From Romanomermis culicivorax (Eukaryota; Nematoda; Enoplea; Mermithida; Mermithidae): a stretch of DNA of 64,000 bases. Positions 34,400 to 45,900 of the stretch are shown here, one piece after another. Each line of letters opens with the position of its first letter. Position 1 is the first letter of the stretch. The position numbers and the translations under genes were made by a program. Below the pieces are notes generated by a model. It was given only the letters and a program-made list of their open reading frames with translations. It had not been told where the DNA came from and did not search any database. The stretch is from contig CAWUHX010000082.1 of assembly GCA_963922205.1 (NCBI GenBank), positions 682,001 to 746,000 on the forward strand, written 5' to 3'.

Positions 34400-35430
34400 A
34401 TGACACATAAGAAAGGAACCATTAGTGAAGAACATAAGAAAAGTAAAAATGGAACAGAGCATGCGATATGTAAGGGGCAAATTCAAGGAAAAGAAGAAAA
34501 ATTACAAATAAAGAGAAATATACAATACACAATGTAAGTAATCAAAACTCAAAAGAAATCAACTACAGAATCGTAAAGTTGAAATGACACAATACCGTTT
34601 TCAATAAGAGGGTTTTAAATTGATAGATTATTGCACATGTTATTAATATTACAAACTGCAGTTGAAGGTCACACATAGACATTTCAGATGTTTCCGAATT
34701 TTTGCCTTTCAAACCTGTCTGCGAGCAATAACTACAGCAAATGGGTCTTATTATATATATGTACTATTCTCGCTTGCATGATAGATATACATATTTTTGC
34801 ACGATTTTCTCTACTTAGTAGCGACGTCAAGTCACATAAAAATGAGCCACTCAAAAGCTCTTCTCTTTGTTAGCCTACAGTATGCTTAACTGATCTGTAT
34901 AAAATTTTATTATTGTTGTCTCATTTATATTTTGAAATTTCGAGCTAAGAAAATTGAAAAGCTTACTGTTATGTACAATAAATTCAGGATATTAAACTAA
35001 ATCATATTTTATAACATTTTGGTGATGATATAGAGCAATGGATGTCACCCCGTATGGTCGAAGTACACTCCACGAAAGATTTAGCATCTATTTTTTTAAT
35101 GAGAAGATTATAGCAAAGTTGACTCATGTACTAAATGTGTGCTTGCAAGATGAATACAAAGGATATCGATTGATTTATATTACATCTTTTGATACGAAAT
35201 GTATCATAAAAATACGGCTTTTTCTACACTTTGTAGTGAAGTCAATTCAACTAAATTAATTGTTTTGTTGATTTAGATAGACACCAATACATGCCTAGAA
35301 GATCGACTAATGTGAAAAAACAGTTTCTCATTGATTTTGGAAAAAAACCAAAAAACCAGAGATTTTCCAATTTTTTGTTTTTTTTTAAAACCAAAAAAAC
35401 TAAAAACCAAGAAACCAAAGCCTTACCAAC
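34400..35430. other. Intergenic AT-rich DNA
   Basis: No gene or repeat recognised. Open frames reach only about 73 codons and have no family similarity. Confidence 0.5.
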
Positions 35431-35434
35431 CCTG

Positions 35435-36300
35435 GTCCCCCTCCAACCCCCCCCCCCCCAGTACAGGTATGGTCCCCCACCCCCAACTTGGTTGAACCCT
35501 CTATACCCAAATGTCGGGACCACCCCCAACTTGGTCAACCCTACGCTCAACCCTCCAAACTTTGAAAAATTGGAAATAATTAGTAAAAAAGTGGTTTTTG
35601 CGAAAATTTTTGTTTTTTTGCCTTCCTCACCAAAATTTTGGAAATTTCGGGACCCTCACCCCAAAATTGTTTAATTTACCCCCCCCCCCCCCAACCATAC
35701 CTGTAATTGGGGGGGGCCAACTTTCTGCATTGTGATTAATTTGTGGCAATCTGTTGAAAAAATTTTCCACACTTGTGGATAGCCTCCAAAATTTTTTTTC
35801 CACGTTTAAGATTTTTTTTCCACAATAGGTATATCATTTGTGGAAAAAAATGATTCTAGAACATTAGAAATCTAAAAAAAATTCCGGCGCTCTGCGCCCG
35901 AAGTCTATTAGAAACTTTTGCTGTTTTGTTCAAATTTATGACACCGTTGACTTCAAGCTGATTTTTTAGCTGTCTAGCTGACTGAAAACATCGAAAAATT
36001 ATTCAAGCGTGAACATAAATATTATCGTCCAACGTTCTAGATCGGATTCAAATGCGGTCTATGATTTCTCAGCACAGATGTATCAGCAGCCAAATTTCTA
36101 TGCAATTTAGGTTTTAAACTACCGTTTGATGGGTTTTCCCACAAAATTAAGCGAATTTATTGATTTTATAGTCAGCAACCATAAATTTATCTGTGCAACC
36201 AAAATTTTTCCCCAAGTTGCACATTGCAACCTGCCCTGTGCAAAAAGAAATCCCTAGTCAAAACTTCGAAATTTTCCGGCGCTTCTCGCCGGTAATCTTA
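35435..36300. repeat. Repeat remnants with C/G runs and CCACA motifs
   Basis: Outward-facing TACAGGTATGG (35,462) and CCATACCTGTA (35,694) match the ends of the 29,577 element. CCAACTTGG blocks lie between them. At 35,755-35,855 the motif TTTTCCACA / TGTGGAAA repeats with AAAATTTTTTT spacing, the same arrangement as the other hAT-like ends. CCGGCGCT...GCGCC hairpin remnants lie at 35,883 and 36,276. Confidence 0.55.
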
Positions 36301-37650
36301 TAATATATAATTGATTGCTATAATATTTTAATCATTGCTTGTTATAATCCAGCTCAGAGGCGGTCGCAAGCATGTCTACTTTAGTTACTAGTCAGAATTC
36401 AATAGAAGTATCACCTAGAATGCTTCCTTTCGTGGTTTAATCAACTTGTCTCTGATATTCCTTTTTATTATTTGACGAAACTGGATTTTTTCGATTTTTC
36501 CTCAAAATTTTTCTGTACAAATTTTTGAACTCTGTAAGCACAATCTTTTTGCATTCGGCAAATGATTGAAGCAGCATCAGTTTGGGAGTATTAGATATTG
36601 CCGGTTGAGAAATTCAAATTTTTGGTTGTTTTCTGATTTTCCAGATCAAGTGGCATGCTTCCAATTCGATTTGTTTCATTTTGTCCTACTATGAAAAATG
36701 ATTGAATTGAACGCAAAATTAGACAACTTGTCAAGGAAATGAATATCAAAAAGATTTATTTTCCATCGTTCTAGTATCGAAAATCAACACAAATTTCGGC
36801 GCTTAACAAAATAGAAAAAATTTAAATGAATAAATATTCAATTGCCTTTAATAGGGCCTCTGCAACTTGGTCAGACCTACTGCCCAAATATTCCTAACTA
36901 TTGTGACCTCGCTTCCAACTCGAAAAAAATTGGGGAAAAAATAAGTTTTTTTTGTGAAAATATTCAAAATTTCCGGCTTTTTTCGACTCTTTTCGAACTC
37001 CCAAGATTTTGGGAAAATTGGGTACCCCCATCCAGGCCAGTAGACAAGGGGGGTTAGCGGGCCATGTCCCCCCGAAATGTTTGTAGTGTTGAAAAAAGGC
37101 AAAGGTAGGGAGGGACCTTTGTTTTTTTCAAGTCAAGTCAGAAATGCCAATTTTACGGTAAATTGAGTGAAAAAAATGTGTGCCCCCCTCGAAAAAAATT
37201 CCTGGCTACAGGCTTGCCTCCATCGACGAGTTTAGAGTATATGTAATCTGCGTATCCGTCGAGAAAACACACATATTTGAATGATACTTAGTTTTCCCAC
37301 AAACAGATTTGAGAAACGAAAATTCGGAAACACCCCTAAGGTATGTGTTTAATTTTAAACTGCGTTTTTCGAGATTCAAGACTCTCTTTTGAAAAAATGA
37401 GACTTGTAAGTTGTTTATCATTTCAGCTTTTCTGTGCATATAAATGTACATGTGTTGCTAATAAAATTTCGAGGTTTGCTCCTTACGAATTACGATTACG
37501 GACATATTACTTATAATGTATATTTCCCTTTATTTGTAATTTCTCTTATTTTTTGACTATTTTCTTTTCAACATTCTTAAGCCGCGTTGATTTGACTACT
37601 CTGTGCATTAATAGTAATATGAGTAATCTCAGAATCATATACATTTCTCA
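36301..37650. other. Intergenic, degenerate repeat near 36,840-37,110
   Basis: 36,841-37,110 resembles the CCAACTTGG module seen at 30,649 and 35,487. The rest is AT-rich DNA without a recognised gene. Confidence 0.45.
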
Positions 37651-37656
37651 ATCATA

Positions 37657-37822
37657 TTACTTTCGAAAGGTCAAAAGCTTAGACCAACCAAACCTCCATT
37701 CGAATTGCACGGCAGACTTAATATCACGCGCCAAGCCCCCGGCCGGAGCCGTAGCTAAAAGTGCCCCCGAATCCGCCCGAAGATAAAATTGAACCTTCGG
37801 ACGATCACTAACAATGACTAAT
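37657..37822 (-). CDS. Candidate C-terminal exon, unknown protein
   Basis: A minus-strand block of about 54 codons to a TAA stop at 37659-37657, preceded by GCGAAACAG. GC and codon use are far above the surroundings. The sequence includes VSDRPKVQFYLRADSGALLA and ends SKLLTFRK. The opposite strand is also open over part of it (37,553-37,786). No family or upstream exon was recognised, so it may be the last exon of a gene whose earlier exons are unrecognised, or a fragment. Confidence 0.35.
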
Positions 37823-38409
37823 CTGTTTCGCGAAACATTCATTATAATTTTTTGAGCGAATTCTATTTCCTGCAACGAAATTTTTTACCTAATTTAATAA
37901 AGCTGATTTTGACAAATCATAAATGATCTCTTACTTACAATAAAGTATCTGTTTTTCATTTATTATTTTATTTGTTTAGAAAAACTGTATTCTTGTTACT
38001 TTTTTCGACACGTGCTTCGACGCTCGTGCTGATAAGCATCACCTTCATAATAAAGTTTAAAAATATGACTTCTTCAAAGAAACCGTTTTTATATTTCATA
38101 TACTATACGGTTGCTTTTGCTGATGAGGAGAAATTTGAAAATTCTACGAATTTCAGGTGGCTTCTCTCTTGCTGACATCACTGGCAGTCTCAAATGAAAC
38201 CACATAGCAACTAACAGCAGCATTATGAGCAAATAGAAAAATTACGTTTTCACCGAAGAATTCGTTTTCCTGCATTTTCCTTTCTTTAGTACGGTTTTGC
38301 TACTGAAGCAGATTTTTCTTTCAATGGCTCAAATTTCTAATCATCTGTGTCAATTTCAGCTTATCTGATGGAAGAAATAGAAAAATTGCAATTGTCGTCA
38401 TTATCAGAC
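37823..38409. other. Intergenic, nothing recognised
   Basis: AT-rich DNA; no supported gene or repeat. Confidence 0.5.
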
Positions 38410-38412
38410 TTA

Positions 38413-38736
38413 AGGCCCTGTCATACTTCACCGCGCGGTACCGCGCGGCGCCGGTTGTCCTATTCATACTAACAGGCGGCGCCGCGCGGTACCGCGCGGT
38501 GGCTTGTCATACTTCGCCGCGCGGTACCGCTCGGCGCCGCTTTTTTACTTTTAGATTTTGCTCTTCTCAAAAAATTTGTATTGGTTTAGTTGAAACCTGA
38601 TGGGGCGCCGCGCGGCGCCGCAAAAATTACAAAAACCTATTCATACTTCAAAGGCGGTACCGCGCGGCGCCGGCCGGCGCCGCTTTTTAGTATGAATAGA
38701 GCAACCGGCGCCGCGCAGTGATGTATGACAGGGCCT
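38413..38736. mobile_element. PIF/Harbinger-like MITE, GC-rich palindromic
   Basis: 324 bp flanked by the 3-bp duplication TTA (38,410-38,412 and 38,737-38,739). The inverted ends are AGGCCCTGTCATAC and its complement. A 3-bp TWA target and GGCCCTG ends fit PIF/Harbinger MITEs. The interior is very GC-rich and contains the perfect palindrome CCGCGCGGTACCGCGCGG twice (38,431 and 38,482), plus several GGCGCC sites. Fragments lie at 49,735-49,842 and 53,061-53,177. Confidence 0.8.
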
Positions 38737-38858
38737 TTAGTCTCATTTTCTGATATATTCGCAGCCCGTCGTTGCTGATATGGCGTTTATATAGGAAGTT
38801 AATTTATCTATACACAAATTTACTATAAATCTTTTCTTTCAATCCCTTCTACTTCCGG

Positions 38859-39840
38859 CAGGGCCGTGCGCAGGATTTTTTCATGGGGGGGGGCGGACTA
38901 GATTTTTTCACTGAATAGCCCCAGAAAATGTTGATCTTACGCGGATATACTGTGTGCATCACCGTTTTTTCCTCTAAGATTTTTTCCACATGAGAACCGG
39001 ACCCAAAATTTTTTTCCTCATTTTCCAAAAATTTTCCACATTTTTAAAAACGCTTATAATGTGGCTACGGATCTTTTTTTATGCATTTTAGGAGCATACC
39101 CAAGCATTTTGTTGTATTTGTAGTCAGAAACCTGCAAAAATGAGGAAAAAATTTGAGAAAATTCTGGTTATGTTAGTCAAAATGAGCTCATGAAGAATAT
39201 ATTGGTGTTCTATAGAATGGTCCGGCGCCGAGCGCCGGAAAAATTTTTTTATTTTCACTTTCTAAAGCGCTGGAAAATGAACCTTCATAACGTTGGGAAA
39301 TGAATTAAAATCAGACTGATGAAGTATAATCTGTTTCCCATTCCGGCGCTTGGCGCCGGAAAAATTTTTAAGTTTTTGTATTCTAAAATGCTGAAAAATA
39401 AATCTCTCCATCAGATAATTCGTGAACAAATGTTTTAAGATCGCATTCTAGAGTAATGTCTTCAATTTCCACCTTCAATAAACGCAAAAGTTCAGATTGC
39501 AAACGTTAAAAAAACTCCAATCATCGAGAGAAAAAATTGCGAGACTTGATGAAAAATCTCTATTTTCGGCGACATAATTGACTGTAAACGATTAGAAAAT
39601 GAAACGAGCTAACTTGATTGATAGAAACTGTTGATCATTAATCAGTAAGTCGAAGTAGATATGCTAACGGCCGCGCCTGATAGAATATAGTTATAATTAT
39701 ACCCATGACCGGCGCCAAGCGCCAGAAAATTTTTAGATTTTGACCTTTTAAAGTCCACCGAAACGCATGTTTTCGGTTTAGAGTTACTGCCTCAGTGGGG
39801 GAGGCGGCCGCCCCCCCGCCCCCCCTTGCGCACGGCCATG
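38859..39840. mobile_element. hAT MITE immediately upstream of the SLC7 gene
   Basis: 982 bp with a perfect 8-bp duplication ACTTCCGG (38,851-38,858 and 39,841-39,848). The ends are CAGGGCCGTGCGCA and TGCGCACGGCCATG. Inside, the left part retains the older CCTCA-type end (ACCGTTTTTTCCTC near 38,962) and core of the 9,164 element. Both ends carry G/C runs (GGGGGGGCGG; CCGCCCCCCC). It ends 159 bp before the SLC7 start codon. Confidence 0.85.
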
Positions 39841-39999
39841 ACTTCCGGCATATCGCCTTTGTAAATTGAACGGACCTAACTATATTTAATTGTTTGTTTC
39901 TTCAAAGAAGGACGTATTTTTCCAACGATTCATCTGCGACGCAAATTCGTTCGTATATAATACAAACTAATTTTCCGCAAAAATCTGCTCGCTTCAAAA

Positions 40000-42900
40000 A
40001 TGGCGGATTCGACGTCGAGTGAACGGAGCGGCGCAAACGGACACGACAAAAGCGACGTTGCTTACAATCTTCTGCGGGGTACACCGACGAGCGAAAATGT
40101 CCAATCTTTGGTGACTACGCCGTCGATAAACGTAAACGGCGAAATCGTTACCGTCAAAAGTAACGGAAATGCGAACGGCAACGCCGGAGAGACGATTAAA
40201 TTGAAGCAGAGAATCAATTTGTTCAATGGTTGTTCCATCATTGTTGGAGTTATCGTTGGGTCGGGTGAGCAACTTTTACCTTTTTATTTAGCCCGAATAA
40301 GGAAAATTCTTTGATGTTTATTTCGCGCTAGAAATTCATTTTTCTCATTTACATTTGTCTCGTAGAAGACTGTTAAACATTTCGCCCAAAAGTTTTCTGT
40401 TATATTTACCTGTGCTTATTCTCAGGCATTTTCGTTTCACCCACGGGCGTTCTCATGCACTCGGGGTCGGTAGGTTTAAGTTTGATCGTATGGCTCCTGT
40501 GTGGTGTATTTTCCATGATCGGAGCCTTGTGCTACGCCGAACTGGGAACTTCGATATTGAAATCGGGTGGCGATTACGCTTACATTCGTGAAGCTTTCGG
40601 CGATTTGCCTGCCTTTATTTTCCTTTGGGTAAATATATTTTTTTATTGATTGAAATTTCAGTCTTAAAAAAATTATGATTACCTAATGCGACTTTGAGCA
40701 AATTTTCTTGGAGTAATTGAAACTAATGGTCCAGAAAAACAACTGATTAGTTTCACAACACATTGGTTCAAATTTTCTTCATTAGACTCTGTTGTATGCC
40801 AAAATCTTGTTCAACGTGATACATTTCACACATTTTCAGCTTATATTAATAATTAAAATCTGTTATTCATCTTGAAGCTTCTCCGTGAATAAATTACCGA
40901 TTTCCAATTCCAGGTGTCGCTGATTATCATAAATCCAACCAGCAATGCTATTTGCGGGTTAACGTTTGCGCGGTACGTTTTGCAGCCATTTTTCGGCGAC
41001 TGTGCGCCCCCGGATACAGCCATTCGTCTGGTTGCGGCTTGGGTTATATGTAAGCCTTTTCAATCGGGCGAAATAGTATGTGGGAACTTGCTTAGGTTTT
41101 GAGCGAAACTAAATAGATTAGATCTGATTGAAGTTTGAATTATTGATGAGTTAAAGACATTTTTCTATCTGAAATAATCGATATTTCTTGTATTTTAATA
41201 AATACTTACTAATTTGTTTATAATAAAATTAACCAATGTTTTGTGATCACATTGTTCGAGAACATCTCCAACTCTGAGCTCAAAAATAAAGGCTAATATT
41301 TTTGTAAAAATGTTTTATGGTTTTCTGTTTTTTGTATAGGTCTACTAACGTTTATCAATTGTTATAACGTCAAATTGGCGACCAATACGCAAAACGTGTT
41401 TACCATCACGAAAGTATTGGCTTTATCAATTGTCGTTTTAACGGGTTTTATTTACTTGGGACTAGGTAAACAAAAATTTGGCGCATTATTAATCGTTTTA
41501 CCGAGTGTCTGTCTACTTACCAAATGTTTGTTTTTTATTTTGACACTTATTCGTTATCTTCTAGGCGACTCGGATTCTTTCGCCGAACCGTGGGAAAACA
41601 CGAAAACGGCACCTGGCCCCTTATCGCTCGCTTTCTATTCGGGAATTTTCTCTTTCGCGGGATGGTGAGCATATACATTTTCTTGGTCGTTTGTGGTCGT
41701 ATTGACCCCAAGCGTACTAACTGTTGATTACAGGCGAAATTCTGGCTGACGCCAGCACGTTTGCCCCACCCTCAGTAGATTTATGATTTTATCAGACTCT
41801 AGAAAGTTTTTAATTTTAACAAAGTGGAAGATGAGAAACACCTCCTACGTGTGTGTGTGGGACTGTGCCTAACTTGTGGTGGTATTGTAGAAAAAAATCC
41901 ACACACCCACCGTGTAGTCTGACCCAGTGGTGGATCCAGAGATTTTTTTCGAAGGGGGGCGGTTTTAAAAAAATTGTTTTTTTTTGCCTCAAAAAACATG
42001 CCTACTGTGATAAAAACGTTGTTGTCCGACATTTTTCGATGTCCTACATCTTTCTGGCTCAGAATTAAGTATTTTTACAAAGAAAAATTCAAAAATTTTT
42101 CAAATTTGCTTACAGAAAAAAATTATATTTCAAAAGTATCGGGGGGCCGCCCCCCCCCCCCTAAATCCGCACTTGGTCAGATGCCGGCAGATTTTGGCTG
42201 CTGTAAAATATACAGAAAAATAATTGTTACGAGCTCCGTCAATAAAAATGTGACTATGTGTTGTTTCAACGTGGCAAATGTGCATCGTGTGACACGAGAG
42301 GCTTAAATTTTTTTAGACATATCGTCAAATGTTGTCTTTCACGCTTTTAGAACGTTAAGCATGTTTTGTATACATAAACTTTGTGTACGTTGTGGCTTGC
42401 GAACTTTCGAACACTTTAGCTTTTGAAGTTGCCAGGGGGTGTGAAATTTATCTGCTATTGATTGACCAAATTGAAAAACGCCATCACAAAAACTATGCAT
42501 GAACACATGTATTGTGAACAATATCCATGCAAAGAATTGGTATACGTTGTCTTTGATTTTATCTGTTTTCGAAATATTTTATGTCAGAAAATATTTTTCA
42601 GCACGGTGCTAATAAATTTGGTCCTGCGCTAATAAGAATTTTAGTTGTGCTATGAAAAAGTAATACAAATTAAGGAAAGTTAGCGGGCTAATGGGACTTG
42701 TATTAAAGAAACCTAGCGTCATATCTATTATAGTAGCGAACTCATAGTATCTTAAGAATCCTCTAGAAATCATCACTATATGGCTAGCTTTAGGATAACC
42801 CACCAATGCATATGACTGGAAACGCGCTATTCAGAGGAACTCATTCTTTTGATTGAGTGTAATTCAGAAAAACGATTTTTTAAGGCGTTCCGCGCCATAA

Positions 42901-45900
42901 ATATATACACGTTCTCATGTTTTTTAGATGAAAATTACTATTTGTGAACCTTTTTTGGGACTTTTAGGTGAAAAAATCGACTTTTTTTGCATTCGTTCGA
43001 TGATCCCCCTAAAATTTTGGACAATCTATGATCCGTAAAAAAGTTGTCTGACGCTCTGACCCCTCTCACTCAAACATCGGAGCTGTGTTCATCAGGGTAA
43101 GATATTCATCACGTGACTGCTACGTGAATTGAACACAAAATGTTAGGTAGCCGAAATGATGCACATTTCGTTCATTTTCGAGTGACTTCAGTTTTTCGGG
43201 GCAAGTTGAAAATCTAGAATAAGCTAATTGGACAGTTCTGCTTTTGTTGGTAGTTTCAGTTTATACTTTGGATGTATTTTATTCTTTTCATTCAAATTTT
43301 TAAGGAATTATTTGAATTTCGTCACAGAGGAGCTTCGCGATCCATATCGGTAAAACAGTTAAAAAGTATCACGCGTGTTATTTTTAACTTTAAAACTTCT
43401 CCAAATTAGAAATTTACCTCGAGCTATCTATATTTCACTGCCAGTCGTGACCATGATTTATCTGCTAGTGAACTTGGCTTATTTCGCCGTTTTATCGCCC
43501 GACGCGATTTTAGAATCGGAGGCAGTGGCTGTTGTGAGTATTTAAACGTTCTAATAGAATTACCGTTGTAGTTTGGAAAGATTTGGCAGGCCGTTAGGAA
43601 AAATTGAATTTTTTATTGTATCCATATCCCACTAAAGTGTGAGAATATATGTTTTGTCTCATTTTCGCATTGGAATATCCGAAAATTTCTTTTTCATATC
43701 TTCTCGTTCAAACGTGAAAAAACTGTTCAAGATTTCTGAAGAAAATTCATTATCTGTCTTATTTAAAAAAGACAGATTGCCGTAATCCTTTCTGTTTCAG
43801 ACATTCGCTCAACGAACTTTAGGCGTGTTCGCCTTTGTCATGCCTATTTTTGTCGCTTGTTCAACCGTCGGTAGCTTAAACGGTGTTTTGTTCGCTGCTT
43901 CGAGGTAATGTTCTAAAACTTTTTCATTTGGTTTTTCTATTAAATATTATTCTAACATTCAACTTTTTATTGTAGAATGTTTTTCGTTGGCGCTCGAGAT
44001 GGCCAGCTACCCGAACTATTGAGCATGATCAATATCAAGTACGTTACGCCGTTGCCGAGTTTGTTATTTTTAGTAAGTTTAAAAAGTTGTGAATATTTAT
44101 GGAAGTTATATGTACATCATGCTTTTTCTCGTTTTCTCTGCCCGTCGTGATCTTATGATTGTGTTTTCAAAACCACTGAGTTCTGAAATTTCTTGAAATC
44201 TGATGACTTTGGACGAGTTTTTCTTTAATAAGCGTGCTGGTAAGTGTGATTTTCATAAATACTGACTGGTTAACATAGAACAAAACAAGTGTCTTCTCTG
44301 TCATCCATTGGACAATTTATCGTGTCTAGTTCCGGTCGTCATTTGAATCCTTGAGTTTTCAAACGTAGCGAATGGAGAGTATCAAGGCATTGTTCTACAA
44401 TATAAGCACAAAATTTTTTCAATCTTTTTTAGCTTCATTTTTTTCGTGGATTTTTTAAACCATTATATTTCAGTATACTTCTTTAATCGTTCTACGTTCA
44501 GTATTTTGCGGACCGCTCTGTGAAATTAGTGATGTTCCTAGGAGATTTTTTGGCATCCTGATATCCGGGTTTTGGAGAGGTCGGATATCCGGATATCTGG
44601 TCATATATATTGACAAAATCGACTTGTGTCCACTGTTATTAAATTTTATGAAAACTAAGCTCCGAAAAGTTTTTTTGATGTCATCATTGATGATGATAAA
44701 TATTAAAAATTTTCCTATTTTAAATTGCCTTACTTCAAAAATCATCAAGTCGGAGAAAAAATAATAATAAAATCATCAGAAAACTTTGAATTAAGAACTA
44801 AACGTTGAATATCAATGGCTAGTGAACATTATAGATTGTGATCGTGTTAATTATTGAAAAACGGTAGTTAACTTCCCGAAAGCCGCGCTCGAGCCAAATT
44901 CAAATTAATAGTGATAAATATGTCCGAAATCAGCGCGCAGTGCTGTAAAATTCAAGGATTTTGACTTTCTAAAACGCACCAGGAGACAACTTTTTGTTGC
45001 TGACGGCTGACTTTTCCACATTTGTAAAAAAGCTCAAAGCTAAAAAAAGCTATATTAGTATTAAAAAACTATGCCTATGTTTTTGTTACATCCAGTTGAT
45101 TGTATCACAATTTGGCGCCCGTCGTAACTTAGAGCCTTGCATTCTACTTTGGCGCCCATGTGATAGTAGAAAAATTAATTTATAAATTTCGAAGTACATT
45201 CCGTGGTTAGATTGATAAAAAAATATTGATCAAAAGGGAAAAAGAATACATATAGTTACTAGGGATGGGACGAATCCCGGATTCGGATTCGGCTGGATTC
45301 GGTCTTTTTTTCTGGATCCGGATTCGGATTCGACTTCACTGATTTTCCAGATTCGGATCCGGTAGTCTTGCTCGAATCTCCATTCTTAATGGGTATGTTG
45401 GTAAAAATGACTTTCAATCTCATTCATATGGATTATCTAATACGAAAATATCTTCAAATTTTACCTATTCTGATATGTATTAACATGAGAAATAGTAACA
45501 CGTCCTGTCTCGTCTACATTCCACACTTAAATGTACCGTAAAGTGGGGCTACTTTGGACAGGGGGGTAACTTTGGACAAATTTTACATTTCTCGTTTGGC
45601 GCGATTTCTAAGTTTTGTAAATATGTTCTTGCAAATAAATTTTATATCATGTTGTAGTTTGGTTTTTGTTCAACAATATTGGTACAGTTGACTTATTTTA
45701 TAACCATCGTCTTACTGTAGCAATTTACATTTTTAAAAATTACAATTTTTTGAGTAAAAAAGTTTGTACGCAAACTTTTGGAAGTGTAAGCTCAAAAGTC
45801 AAGTTCTGGCGTTAATTTTTTTTTATTTTGATCCTCAAACAACCTAGTTTAGGATTCTATTATCAGTTTTAGCATGAGTTCAATAACGATTCGTGGAGGA

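Noticed and set aside
40000..40272. Minus-strand ORF opposite SLC7 exon 1
   Set aside because: Shadow of the real exon on the plus strand.
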